Below are positions 32,615-43,482 of a stretch of DNA of 64,000 bases, in pieces (position 1 is the stretch's first letter; each line of letters begins with the position of its first letter). Under the pieces are notes generated by a model. It was not told where the DNA came from. It worked only from the letters and a program-made list of their open reading frames with translations, and searched no databases. The translations under genes and the position numbers were made by a program. This stretch comes from Azorinus chamasolen. Its lineage: Eukaryota; Mollusca; Bivalvia; Cardiida; Solecurtidae. The DNA lies in NCBI GenBank assembly GCA_963576725.1, contig OY755236.1:71642379-71706378 (forward strand). The letters run 5' to 3'.

Positions 32615-35600
32615 TCATTTCTCGATAGCTTCTAGATCAGCTAGGTTCAGCATATCATTGTAGGACAAAACACCTCTTACAACACCTGTGGAGCTGTTCA
32701 AACTCCCCCTAGCACTAACTTTTTGTACCTTTGTTTGTCCAGTTTTAGCCTTTTCAGCTTTCTCAAGAATGCCTTTCTTGACACTTTCCAAAAACAGCCT
32801 GTCTTCACGTTCCTGGGCTTTCTCTTCAAAACTGAGCGTTTTTATCACTGTCTGACCAGTTTTCTCCATCTTATCACCACTCAACCTTCTTTTGAAGTTT
32901 TCGAGAAACAGCTTGTCTTCTTCAAAGGATGCAGCAGCCTTTTTAGTATTTGTAGGTGTCTTTTCTGTACACAACATCCCATGGCCCTTGTCTTGATATG
33001 TCTTAGGAATTTCTTTTATCTTACTACCATATGCATATGGTATACTTGCTTCCTTAGTTTGCTTTTGTGTACATGACTCATTCTCAGGTGTATTATGTGT
33101 GGACAAAATTATTTTAGAACTCGATAAAGTAGCCTTTGAAAAAAAACTGCTAGTTTCTTCATAACCAGTTGACTTGAAATTCTTGCGATTAGCATCATGG
33201 CTGTTTACCAAAGTGAATGTACTAGAGCTATTAGTGACTGGATCGTTCTTACTTCTATCATCAGAGTGTCTCGGTCTATCAGAATTTCCTTGACTGTGTC
33301 TTCTTTTCTCTTTTGATTCTTGATCCTTTCGTCTTTTCTTTTGACTAGTAGAATGCGGGTCGTGAGCTGTGTGGTGACGTTTTCTGTAATCTGTTGGTTT
33401 ATCAGATCTAGATACCGGTACTACTTTGTGGATATCTTCCTTGGCCACTTCTGGTACTTTGATATTTTCGGTTACCTTGATAGGCTTCGATGACTTATGC
33501 CTCTGTCTTGTAGATAGTGAAGTTGTGCTGGATACTGCACTTTCCACAGAAGATGTTGAGGAGTGTCTTGCCCTGTAGTTTCTGGAGCTTTGTCCCCTAC
33601 TTGACTTGGACAAAAAATCACCAATAGTATGCCATTGATGTGGGGAAGCATCAGAATATTTGACTGGTGTGTTTCCTGAATATGAACATATGCTGTCTGT
33701 GTCATCTTGTCTCCTGGATCTTTGCCCAATGTTTTCTTCATTGGATCTCCTCCTACCAGCTTCATTCCCACAAGATCTTCTACCTGATCCCCAGTCAGTT
33801 CCACTTTTATCTTTCCTCCCTCTACCAGTTTCCAAATCATTTAATTCAGCTTTGAAATGTCTTCTCTCATCAGATAGCCTTCTATGAGATTCCTTTTCAC
33901 TGGCATGCCTTTTGTCTTTGTCATTTTCATCAGATTTCCTTTTTGTTTTTACAATTGTTATCTCAGATTTCATCATACCATTTTCTGTCTCATCAAGCTT
34001 TGCCCCATTTCTAATTTCATCATTCCTCATATGAGTTTCAGTTTTATCTGATCTCCTCCTGCCACAATCAATGTCAGTCTCATATTTATCTGATTTCCAT
34101 CTGCCAGTGTCAATCTCACATCCGTATTTATCTGATTTCCTTTTGCCACTACTGACCTCAGATTCATACTTATCTGATATCCATCTGTCACTATTAATTA
34201 TAGCTTCATATTTATCCGATTTCCATTTGCCACTATCAATCTCATGTTTAGATTTATTGGATATCCGTCTGTCATCAATTTCATCAGATCTCATTCTTTG
34301 AAATGTCTTATCAGATCTCTTTCTCTCATATACTAGTGAATCAATATCAGATTCATTTTTATCTAATTTCAACCTGTTACTATTAACTGAGGCTTCATAT
34401 TTATCTGATTTCCATTTACCACTATCAACCTCAGATATATATTTATCTGATATCCACCTGTCATCCATTTCATCAGATTTCCTTCTTTGAAATGTCTCAT
34501 AAGATTTCTTTCTCGTTTCATATTTATCTGATTTCCATCTGTTACTATCAACCTCAGACTCATATTTATCTGATGTCCATCTCTCACCGTCATTGACATC
34601 AGATTTCATTCTACTATATGTCTCCTCATTAGATCTCTTTCTCTTAGATACTATTGCATCAGATCTCATTGTATTATATACAGGTATTTTCTCAACAGAC
34701 CTTTTCTCAGTTGTTCCATGCTGACCAGGTCTTCTCTGATCTTTCCGATCAGATCTTGCAACACTTTTCCCATTTTGCCTTTCACCAGTTCTCTTTCCAT
34801 CATGTGATACTTCCAGTATTTCTTCTGGCTTAGTCTTCTGTTTGCAAGTTTGTTCGCTTTTCTTATCATTATCAGAGTCAATAAGAATTACATTCTTCTT
34901 CGTTTCTGAAGAAATGTCTTGCTGATCCCTCACTGATTTTGCAGAAGGACCTGTGACAACACTATGTAGTACTGGAGCAGTTTCACTCATCCTGTCTTTT
35001 GGTTTCTTAGTACTAGAAACAGTTGAAGATGTACCTGATATCAATACTGGAATTGTGTGAGTTTTTGCTTTTGTACACCTCAACACATTTATTGGCATCC
35101 AGTTCTTGGTGGAAAAATTGTTTGTATCTTTTAGTGAACTGTTATCATATGGTTCATCTCCATTTAGTGATCCTGTTACTTTGTCTTTTCTCTTAGTTTG
35201 ATCTACTTGCTCATGAATCACTTTGTCATGTCTTTTGTTGTTTCCTGATATACTGGTTGTCTTAACAGATTGAAAAGCCTTTTGAGAATCTTGTCTTTGC
35301 TTCATTGACAGATGTTTGCACTCTGTTCTAGTGTATAGGACACCACCCTTGTTCATTGAAACTTCTGAGCAATTTTGTTTCAGCGAAACTTGTTGATTGG
35401 ATGACTTTGACTGCAAACCTTTTGTAGGATTGTAAAATTGGTCTTTGTTGTCTCCTGTAGACACTGTGCTGGATGAAGTGCTAGAGGAAGGCAACAGCAT
35501 TGATGCCTCACCACGGGCAATCATTCTATCATACATTTCTTTTCCCCATATCTCGATTACAAATGGTGGCAAATCTATATCTGCAATTACCCTTGCACGT

Positions 35601-38080
35601 TTCTTTGGATATTTTCTAGGATCTTTAGGTGCATCCTTTCCCGGTTTATAAACCACAGCTTTTGGAATATATCTAGGTTTAACCCCTCCTTTTAGCATTG
35701 TTCTCCCTTCAAAAAGTTCAACTGGAGCCGGTGACACAACAGAGACATTATCTGAATCACAACTAGTCTCTATAGCAGATTGATTGTCAATCTCTGGTGG
35801 TGTGAAACCAGTAGTGGTAAGGGTGGTTCCAGTCCCATTCTTCAATAGCTTCATCAATGTCCCCAGTTTAATCTTATCCTCTTCTGTTTTCACCAACTGT
35901 GTACACTGCTGAACAAACAGATGGAACAACTCTTCACTCTGTTTGGCTATTCTACTTTCACAAAGTCTATTGTCCCCTGCTGAACAAGGAACATGTTGCT
36001 TACCTCCCCCTTCTATATAAAACCCTACGGGCTGCAAGTCACATTGCTCAGCATTAGCAACATAATTCTCTTGCTGATTTGTTCTGACAGTAAGAGCTTG
36101 TAAATTTGATTCAATCTCCTTGTTTAATGCTTCCTGTAGAGAACTCATGATATTTACATTTCCATTATTAATGGCAGTCATTATGTCTGAAATGTTTGTA
36201 CTTATAAAGTGACTAACCAGAAATTCTTTTGGACCATAATTTGTGTAATCAGGAAGATGATGCTGAGGGTATAACAAGTTACTTTGACAAGTTTCATAAG
36301 ACATTAAAGACCTTTGATAAGCACCACTAGAAACTGGTGGTACTTGATAGGCCTCCACAGAAACTGGTGGCACATTAGTATTTGTGGAATGGGCCTCATA
36401 CACAGTTCCAAAGAAAACATTTCCCATCTGATTTTCAATTGTTGTAGTTGATTCTGAAGAAGAATAACCCTGACAGTTGGCTGAGACATCATGGGATCTG
36501 GAGAAGGTTGCTGAAAGTGGCTGATCTGTATCAGTTGCATGTCTTTTTCTTTGCACTTTCTCTTTGTCTGCCTTTACACTTGCACTACTTTTATTAATTG
36601 GTAAAATTTCATCCAATGGGAAGGAACTAGCAGGGGTGATATTGTAGGTCTTCACCTTTTTGCAGTCTTCACTCTTGTATGATGTCTTGCTATTTCCTTT
36701 AATCCCATGGTTAGAGTCTAACTTTCCAGCTGAGGGTCTTTTTTCTTTACAAGCAGCTTGTTTTGCATCATCTTTCTCTTTGGAAGGTTTGGTAGATTTT
36801 ACAGAAGCTTCAGTCCTTTCCAATGGTTTGCTGGTCTCTTTGGAAACATACTTAATTGTTTTATTCCCTTCACATTCTGAATCTACTGTGGTATTTTTAA
36901 TAGGAATTTCCACATTTGGATCCTTTGTATGTTTATCATTTAGGTATGGACATGCATACTTTTGTGTGATTTCTAAACCATTTTCATTTTCAAAAGGGAC
37001 GAGTGTGTCACTACATATTGTCTTTCTAGTTGTTTCTCTGAACTCAACAGTATGTGATTGTTTATTGAGAGAGTTTAAATTGTCGCTCTTGTTCACTACT
37101 TTACAGTGTGTTTCCTTCATGTCATCCTCAGTATTAGTTGTATAATTATTAGCTTTCTTGTCCTTTGAATGTTTGGTTGCCTTGTGGGTCTCACATTGAA
37201 TTTCCTTTGTAGATTTTGACTTCTGACTTTTGCTGTCATGATTCTTTTCTTTATGTATCTCTGGATGGCTTTTGTTTTGGTGATTAGCTTCAGCCCTATT
37301 TTCAGTTCCATTTGCATCATTACTTTGCTTCAGAACAATTAATCTTTTATCACTTTTTTCACTGGTGATAGGTTTACTATCCATTGCATTTGTCTTTTCA
37401 ACTGCACTTTCTGAAATCTCAGACGCTTGAAATTTGTTTTTGAATTCTTGAATGTTTTCTGTGTTCTTTACACTACGTCCATCTTTATCTTTGACTTCAA
37501 CATTGTATGTACAGATTTCATTAAACATTTTTTTGGGCACTTCTGACTCATTACTATCCAAATTTAATTCAGTACTTTTTGATTGTGTAAGCTCAGTATT
37601 TCGTGTGCAGTTTTCTGAGACATCTGGCTTTCCACTTTCAATTCTTGCATGGGTGCTATTAAGATGTTCTGATTTATCAGGTACTACCTGTGCTTCAGTG
37701 TCTTTATTGTGATTGCAATAATTCTCAACAGATGTTCTGAGTGTGTCCAGTGGGCCTCTACTAATCTCACAAAAAACATTGTCAAACAGAAGAGGTGCCT
37801 TCTTTGTTTTGTTATTCACCTTGTTACAGCTACTCATTATTTGCTTGAATTCTTCCATCCAGCTAGGAGCCATGTCCTCCAAAAGGTCATCATCTTCATC
37901 ATCACTACTGATCTCACCGACTCTGCTACATGCATCAAAAGAGATTTTGACTGGATCTGAAAATTTGAATCTGTTCTTGATTCCAAATAACTTCTGTCTT
38001 AGTTCATCGTCATCCTCGGTGTCATCCTCTGTACTGTCAACGAGTGGTTTGATGCCACTGAACCTTCGAGACAGAGTCAT
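32615..38080 (-). CDS. Unrecognised 1821-residue disordered Lys/Ser/Asp-rich protein, single coding exon
   Basis: A 5466-bp open frame in AT-rich DNA, far beyond chance. I start it at the ATG at 38080, five bases after an acceptor (atctgcag, ending 38086), not at the in-frame ATG at 38137, which lies in a MITE. Visible parts: an acidic N-terminus (EDDTEDDDE near residue 18; SSDDEDDDLLED near 55); a long polar region; a more conserved-looking segment at about 790-860 with YIPKAVVYKPGKDAPKDP and DLPPFVIEIWGKEMYDRMI; a Lys/Ser/Asp tandem repeat at about 1145-1360 with (R/K)WKSDKYESEVDSG-type units; basic RS/RH-rich stretches at about 1400-1600; and two copies of an SFEE..LFLE..K..KTGQT motif at the C-terminus. 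No signal peptide or membrane segment. Composition suggests a nuclear, RNA- or chromatin-associated scaffold, but that is inference. An upstream non-coding exon is implied. Confidence 0.85.
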   Translation of the reverse strand: MTLSRRFSGIKPLVDSTEDDTEDDDELRQKLFGIKNRFKFSDPVKISFDACSRVGEISSDDEDDDLLEDMAPSWMEEFKQIMSSCNKVNNKTKKAPLLFDNVFCEISRGPLDTLRTSVENYCNHNKDTEAQVVPDKSEHLNSTHARIESGKPDVSENCTRNTELTQSKSTELNLDSNESEVPKKMFNEICTYNVEVKDKDGRSVKNTENIQEFKNKFQASEISESAVEKTNAMDSKPITSEKSDKRLIVLKQSNDANGTENRAEANHQNKSHPEIHKEKNHDSKSQKSKSTKEIQCETHKATKHSKDKKANNYTTNTEDDMKETHCKVVNKSDNLNSLNKQSHTVEFRETTRKTICSDTLVPFENENGLEITQKYACPYLNDKHTKDPNVEIPIKNTTVDSECEGNKTIKYVSKETSKPLERTEASVKSTKPSKEKDDAKQAACKEKRPSAGKLDSNHGIKGNSKTSYKSEDCKKVKTYNITPASSFPLDEILPINKSSASVKADKEKVQRKRHATDTDQPLSATFSRSHDVSANCQGYSSSESTTTIENQMGNVFFGTVYEAHSTNTNVPPVSVEAYQVPPVSSGAYQRSLMSYETCQSNLLYPQHHLPDYTNYGPKEFLVSHFISTNISDIMTAINNGNVNIMSSLQEALNKEIESNLQALTVRTNQQENYVANAEQCDLQPVGFYIEGGGKQHVPCSAGDNRLCESRIAKQSEELFHLFVQQCTQLVKTEEDKIKLGTLMKLLKNGTGTTLTTTGFTPPEIDNQSAIETSCDSDNVSVVSPAPVELFEGRTMLKGGVKPRYIPKAVVYKPGKDAPKDPRKYPKKRARVIADIDLPPFVIEIWGKEMYDRMIARGEASMLLPSSSTSSSTVSTGDNKDQFYNPTKGLQSKSSNQQVSLKQNCSEVSMNKGGVLYTRTECKHLSMKQRQDSQKAFQSVKTTSISGNNKRHDKVIHEQVDQTKRKDKVTGSLNGDEPYDNSSLKDTNNFSTKNWMPINVLRCTKAKTHTIPVLISGTSSTVSSTKKPKDRMSETAPVLHSVVTGPSAKSVRDQQDISSETKKNVILIDSDNDKKSEQTCKQKTKPEEILEVSHDGKRTGERQNGKSVARSDRKDQRRPGQHGTTEKRSVEKIPVYNTMRSDAIVSKRKRSNEETYSRMKSDVNDGERWTSDKYESEVDSNRWKSDKYETRKKSYETFQRRKSDEMDDRWISDKYISEVDSGKWKSDKYEASVNSNRLKLDKNESDIDSLVYERKRSDKTFQRMRSDEIDDRRISNKSKHEIDSGKWKSDKYEAIINSDRWISDKYESEVSSGKRKSDKYGCEIDTGRWKSDKYETDIDCGRRRSDKTETHMRNDEIRNGAKLDETENGMMKSEITIVKTKRKSDENDKDKRHASEKESHRRLSDERRHFKAELNDLETGRGRKDKSGTDWGSGRRSCGNEAGRRRSNEENIGQRSRRQDDTDSICSYSGNTPVKYSDASPHQWHTIGDFLSKSSRGQSSRNYRARHSSTSSVESAVSSTTSLSTRQRHKSSKPIKVTENIKVPEVAKEDIHKVVPVSRSDKPTDYRKRHHTAHDPHSTSQKKRRKDQESKEKRRHSQGNSDRPRHSDDRSKNDPVTNSSSTFTLVNSHDANRKNFKSTGYEETSSFFSKATLSSSKIILSTHNTPENESCTQKQTKEASIPYAYGSKIKEIPKTYQDKGHGMLCTEKTPTNTKKAAASFEEDKLFLENFKRRLSGDKMEKTGQTVIKTLSFEEKAQEREDRLFLESVKKGILEKAEKAKTGQTKVQKVSARGSLNSSTGVVRGVLSYNDMLNLADLEAIEK

Positions 38081-38109
38081 CTTCCCTGCAGATGGTAACA
38101 AATAAGGGT

Positions 38110-38319
38110 TACAGTAAAACCTCTCTATAATGGCCACTAAATTGTGTTATTTAGTTGGTACATTAGGACAGGTGGATGCTTAAAGCAAGGTAAAAATAAA
38201 ACAGAACGTTCCTATAGGAGCGTTCTGTTTTACTTTTACCTTTCTTTAAGCAACCACCTGCAATTAACACAAAATACTTGGATGTAATTTAGTGGCCGTT
38301 AAAGAGAGGTTTTACTGTA
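38110..38319. mobile_element. Family C MITE (TA-CAGTAAAACCTCT type)
   Basis: TA-flanked, 206-bp palindrome-like unit, CAGTAAAACCTCTCTATAAT ... AGAGAGGTTTTACTG, core acagaacgttcctatagg and complement. The termini resemble pogo/Tigger-type (TA target) elements; assignment is inference. It lies 24 bp upstream of the splice acceptor of the large gene. Confidence 0.75.
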
Positions 38320-38352
38320 GTTGCATTACAAATACAATGAAAGTAGACATTG

Positions 38353-38612
38353 GTTAACCCTTTTATTAATACTCCATTGATAATACGACTTTTAACACCT
38401 TTGAAAAGAGAGCAGATGCAGATCAGACAGGTCTAAGAGCAGCCATCATGATCTGATCAGGGTCTGCTCTGTTTGCTTATAAAATATTATAGATCTGAGT
38501 CAACAATATTTGTAATGGCCATCTTTCCTGTGTTCATATTACCATTATAAAAATCTATCAAATTAATATTCATGCTATAATTATTTCTTACATAAATATT
38601 TATGGTGTGAAG
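38353..38612 (+). mobile_element. Family A MITE, degraded
   Basis: Starts TTAACCCTTTTATTAATAC, with core gagcagatgcagatcag ... tgatcagggtctgctctg and the distal atattcatgc / taaatatttatggtg arm. The right terminus is eroded. Confidence 0.5.
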
Positions 38613-38722
38613 GAATAGCCAGGCCTTTCCCATAATTAGTTCTCCTCTAAAAATGGGTGGCAAAAGAGACACATTGTTTATGATGTGTGCAGAAAGGCAG
38701 TTTTAACAAATTCAACAAAATT

Positions 38723-39187
38723 GATAACCCCTTAATCCATGAATATTCATGTCAGAAATAATGATTGTATTAATATTAATTAGCTTTTGTTTTATAATGA
38801 TTATTAACCCATTCAACTCTGTAGAAGTCACTTTGTGAAACCATTGTGATAAATAGAGCATTTGCTCCTATAGGAGCAAATGCTCTATTTATCACAATGG
38901 TTTCAAGCTACAAAATTCTAAAATTTCCTTTTCTCTAATCAATGCTTCTTTTTGGTAGATTTATTCAAAGAGGTTGTATCTAAAAATAGCCTATGAGGTA
39001 ATAGGTTAAATGGCATTATGATCAAGGGATGTTTTTTAATCATAGTAGAAACTGTTGAAACAGATTTAATATTTTATAACCAAACAAAGCAGACCGTGAT
39101 CATATGGCTCTTACAGCAGCCATCTGATCTAGATCTATTGTCTGCAAAAAGGCCAAAAAGGCGCCTCTATAGAGTAAATGGTGTAAA
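38723..39187 (-). mobile_element. Family A MITE (reverse) split by a family B insertion
   Basis: Left part 38723-38817 (aatccatgaatattcatgtc, ttataatga) and right part 39006-39187 (catagtagaaactgttga, gaccgtgatcatatggc, gagtaaatggtgt) together form one reverse family A element. Confidence 0.62.
38814..39009 (-). mobile_element. Family B MITE nested in family A
   Basis: 196 bp, TTAACCCATTCAACTC ... ATGAGGTAATAGGTTAA, perfect core gagcatttgctcctatagg and complement. TTAA on both flanks. Confidence 0.76.
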
Positions 39188-40460
39188 GTTATGGCACTGT
39201 GAATAAAACTGATTTATTTAATCTCTGCAGGAATACCATTTTTTGAGTAATATTGGAGATATCCTCCTGACCAAAGGTGCCCGACGCATGCTTGGGCATA
39301 ATTCGCGTTTTTGCTGAAAAGTTTAACGAATACAGATCCCCCTATATACTTCTATGCATCCTGGCGGGAGTCACATCGTTTCGCTCTAGCGTATTTTCAA
39401 ATTCGCGGTCTTGCAGCGACAAAACGGGGAAATATTTAAGGAAAGCACTAACTGTGCCGCTTAGCATATGGAATTAGGAACGGATCAAGACCAAAATGAT
39501 TAATATCGGTGTTGAATTGGCTTTGCTGTAAGACTTTGAAAAACATGACTGTTGTATTTTCCGCAGCTGATCTGTCGTAGTTAGATACCTTTCAATACAT
39601 TATATAGACCCGATAGGAAATTTTTTCCGGGTCGTGTTTTTCTTGTTTTTCGGCCTATAAATAGTATGTGACACTCCGCCATCCCAAGATGTACTCACAC
39701 ACCATATTTGTTGATCCTAGCTAAAGTTGTGTAGGAGATATGCTCCGGACAATCTTTTTTGTAAATGACATCAAAGGTCAAGGTCAAGGTCACATTGACC
39801 AAAAAAATAGTATGTAACACTCTGCCATCCCAAGATGAACTGTGACACACCATATTTGGTGATCCTAGCTGATTCGGCATAGGCGGTATGCGCCGGACAA
39901 GGTTGTTTTTTTGTGTAAATGAAGCCTAAGGTCAACTAATGATCCAGAAGGACCAGAAAATATAACATTGACAATGAAGTATGGGGCGACGTCTAACAAG
40001 TTGTTCTGTAGCTTTTCTCCTACTGTATAAATGCCATCTGCTTAAACTCAGATCTGTGCCTTTCTTTCAATTCATTCCATTTTTTGAAAAATGTTCTAAT
40101 TGATTCAAGCTTCTGAAAAACTTTACTTTATGGCAAACAACTGGAATCCTAATGAGATGCCATGTTACTCGTTTGCATCCTCTAGGTATTTGCAAGTGTC
40201 AGTTATGTTGCACTTAGCAAGAGAAGAATTAGGTTATTGGGCTCTGTTGAACTGAAAAAACAAACCATTGAGTATTCAGAAAATTGCATTTACTTACCGT
40301 TTTGTACTTGTGGTTGCTTAGTTGCACTTTTTTAATTAAAGCTCAGTATTCTCTCAGAAGCTGAAAAATAGAAAACAACCAACTCAATGATTGAATTTTG
40401 ACAAAACTGACAATTAAATATTTGATCTGATTGTAGACAATTATGAATTGTTATACAGTT
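39188..40460. repeat. Repeat-rich intergenic DNA
   Basis: 39230-39630 is CpG-richer and contains no recognised gene. 39668-39900 holds two copies, 147 bp apart, of acactc(c/t)gccatcccaag and cacaccatatttg, a dispersed molluscan-type repeat. The rest is unremarkable. Confidence 0.4.
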
Positions 40461-40468
40461 CATGAAAT

Positions 40469-41592
40469 TAACCCTTTCATGTAAACATCTTTTCATGCAT
40501 TTGAAAACAGAGAAGACCAAGATCAGAGGGCTCCTATAGAAGCCGTCTGATCAGGCAGGGTCTGCGCTGTATGCATATGGTATAATAAAGATATGATTCT
40601 ACCATTTCTGTCTGAGCCAAAATACCCTGTATTCAAGCCATTTCAAACAAGAGTGCCATGATGGCCCTTAATCGCTCACCTTGATACTTTAGACTATAGA
40701 CTTTTAGGCCCAGGTTCATAATTTAACCCTTTATCCTCATATAAGCGTGTTTTCACGCATTTGCAAACAGAGTAAACCCAGATCAGATGGATGGCTCCTA
40801 AAGGAGCTGTCTGATCAGGGTCTACTCTGTTTGCTAATCAATTTGTACAGGGTCATAAATTTAAATAATCTTTGTAGAAGGCCATTAGAACATGCTACAT
40901 ACCAAATATCAAAGGTCTAGACCTTACAATTTCATCAGAAGATTTTTACATTTTCCTATGAAAAACTGATAAGCCCCGGGATGGGACCATTTTTGGTCTT
41001 GGGGTCATAATTTGAACAATCTTCAAAGAGGATCATTAGATGATGCTACACATCAAATATCATAGGTCTAGACCTTAAAGTTTAAGGAGAAGATTTTTTA
41101 AAGATTTTATTATGAAAACTTGATATGCCCTGGGGCGGGGCCATTTTTCAACCCAGGGGTCATAATTTTGAGAGGACTATAGATCATGCTACATACCAAA
41201 TATTAGATCACTAGGCCTTTCAGAGAAGATTTTAAATGATTTTCCTATGAAAAACTGATAAGCCCAGGGGAAGGGCTATTTTTGGTCTGGGGTCATAATC
41301 TGAACAATCTTTGTAGAGGACCATTAGAACATGCTACATACCAAATATCAAAGCTCTAGGCATTACAGTTTCAGAGAAGATTTTTAAAGATTTTCCTATG
41401 AAAAACTGATAACCCATGGACGGAGCCATTTTTGGTCTGAGGGTCATATAAATTTGAACAATCTTTGTAGAGGACCATTAGATCATGCTACATACCAAAT
41501 ATCAAAGCTCTAGGCTTTGTGGTTTCAGAGAAGAAATTGTTTAAGTAAATTGTTAACGACACATGTTGAATATTGAACAGGGAAAGGGTTAA
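40469..41592 (+). repeat. Pearl-like tandem array among family A MITE halves
   Basis: A truncated family A copy (40469-40640) runs into the pearl-like start caaacaagagtgccatga. A further family A left half begins at TTAACCCTTTATCC (about 40723) and its apparent right end (gaatattgaacagggaaagg, gttaa) appears only at about 41565-41592. Between them are five core units of 110-140 bp (gaccattagaacatgctac, ataccaaatatcaaagctc, cctatgaaaaactgataa). This suggests insertion of the array into the MITE. Confidence 0.5.
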
Positions 41593-41639
41593 TGGGTAGA
41601 ATCACGTTTTGCAAAGTGAAAATCATGTTTATCGCAATA

Positions 41640-43250
41640 TAAGTCTTAACCTATTCCTCCATAGGCTAGTTTTAAACCCATCATCTTTGAATAAATCTAC
41701 CCAAAAGGTGCATTAGAGGCATAGAAAGGTGAATTTATGGAGAAAAGGATTGAGAATCTCAATCTGCCTAATCTTCTAAATTTGTAAAAGTGAATAATAA
41801 TGTAAATCCAGCATATCAGTTTGATGCCTTTTAACAAAATGGAGTAGTAACTTGTGCAGATCCTGATATAACTGTTCCTGACTGTCCAAACATTATGAAT
41901 AGTAAAGAGTATATAGCACTGTAAAAATGCAATATAAGGTATGGTAGGAGGCAGCTTAGATCTAATACACTATAAAAGTTATAAAACTACTTACTTTACC
42001 CTACATTAACCCTTCAATCCATGAATATTAATGAGAAAAAATGACATCATAAATATTAATTAGATTAATTGTAATTACAGCACATGGAGAACAGTTAGTT
42101 TTGGCCATGGCAGAAACTATAGAATCAGATCTATATTTTATCATAAGCAAACAGAGCAGATCTTGATCAGACGGCATCTACTCTGTTTGCAAAGGCATAG
42201 AAAGGCATAAAAGGTTAACCCTTTACTCCATGAATATTCATGTAAGAAATAATGAAATTCGTGCAGAAAGCTCCCAGAGGAGTTTTAGAATTTAAAAGTT
42301 GGAAGATTTCACCATAACCATGTCTTATTTCAGATTTTGATATCTCTGTTCTCTATTTCTGTTTCTTAACCCTTTCCTTCATATAAACACCTTTTAACTC
42401 CTTCACAAATAGGGTAGACAAGCACAGATCAGATGGCTACAATGGCTAGAGTCCAAGCTATTTAATCTGGGTCTGCTCTGTTTGCTACTGATCTGATTCT
42501 ACAGTTTATATCATGCCATTGTACACCATTTTAAATTTAATCTAATTAATATTCATGATGTCATAAAATTTTACATGACTATTCAACAGGAAAATGGATA
42601 ACACTTTCCTTCATATAAATGCCTTTCAACGCACTTGCAAACAGGGTAGACTCATATCAGATGGCTCCTGTAGGAACTGACTGATCAGGGTCTGCTCTGT
42701 TTGCTAATGGAATTTGATAGATCTTTAATTTCTAAAATCATTTTTAAATGGTTGCAATGTTTCACCTTCTATGCATAAAACTATTTTGTCCATGAATACT
42801 TGGTAGGTAGATTGAAATTTGGACTAAATATATAGATAAGGGTTTACTAGACTTTCATCAATGGACACTTCCATTTCTATATTAAACATTTACTTTCATT
42901 TGTTTTTCTGTCTGCTGCACACTGTCATAAAAATATTAAGCAGGAATGTGTGGTGTATTTATGCAGATTTCTTTTTTGAATACCATCACTATGTCATAGA
43001 AAGACTATGCAAATTATAGCACTTAGCACTAAGTTAGCAGGGGAAATAATTCAGTTGATACTTCAATGAAGTCTGTAACTAACCCAAATTTCAATTTTCT
43101 TCAAATCTGATTGAATACAGAAATATTTGAATTGAGAATGTTTATCTAATACAGTAAACAAATATCCATTCACAATTAAGCATCAAGGGATTCATTATGA
43201 CTGAATTTTACTTTGAACCAAGGGTCGCCACTGCATGCAAAGTTGCATGG
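41640..43250. mobile_element. Cluster of degraded MITEs
   Basis: A family B remnant without its core (41647-41751) and family A copies at about 42003-42217 (reverse), 42365-42600 and 42600-42846 (forward), recognisable by aaacagagcagatcttgatc, gtctgctctgtttgcta and terminal ttaaccc-type ends. 42850-43250 shows nothing recognisable. Confidence 0.5.
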
Positions 43251-43482
43251 CTCCATAATCAAGGGAGGTAAGTATATTTCCTTTCTTCTTTTCCACAAAG
43301 ATATAGCAATTTTCACAAATCTCAGTTTTAAAACAGGTCAGATTATATAAAACAAAAACAACTCATGTGGCACTGATATCCAAATAACATGTAATTTATA
43401 GACATACGCTACTTTTGTTTACAAACATCTTACTTACCGTTCCTAACTTCAGCTCAGAGCTGTAGTGTAGGCCAACGCATAC
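43251..43482. repeat. 232-bp direct duplication, copy 1
   Basis: Nearly identical to 46199-46432, from ctccataatcaagggagg to gtaggccaacgcatac. Reading the minus strand, this copy contains a consensus donor GGAACG|gtaagtaag at 43438/43437, so it could carry a 5'-UTR exon for a minus-strand gene such as the one at 32615-38080 (speculative). Confidence 0.65.

Noticed and set aside
36660..37145. 161-codon plus-strand ORF and other plus-strand ORFs in 32.7-38.1 kb
   Set aside because: They lie antisense to the 1821-residue coding exon and reflect its codon composition.
32615..38137. Use of the ATG at 38137 as start of the large protein
   Set aside because: The first 19 residues fall across a splice acceptor and a transposon terminus; the ATG at 38080 is preferred.
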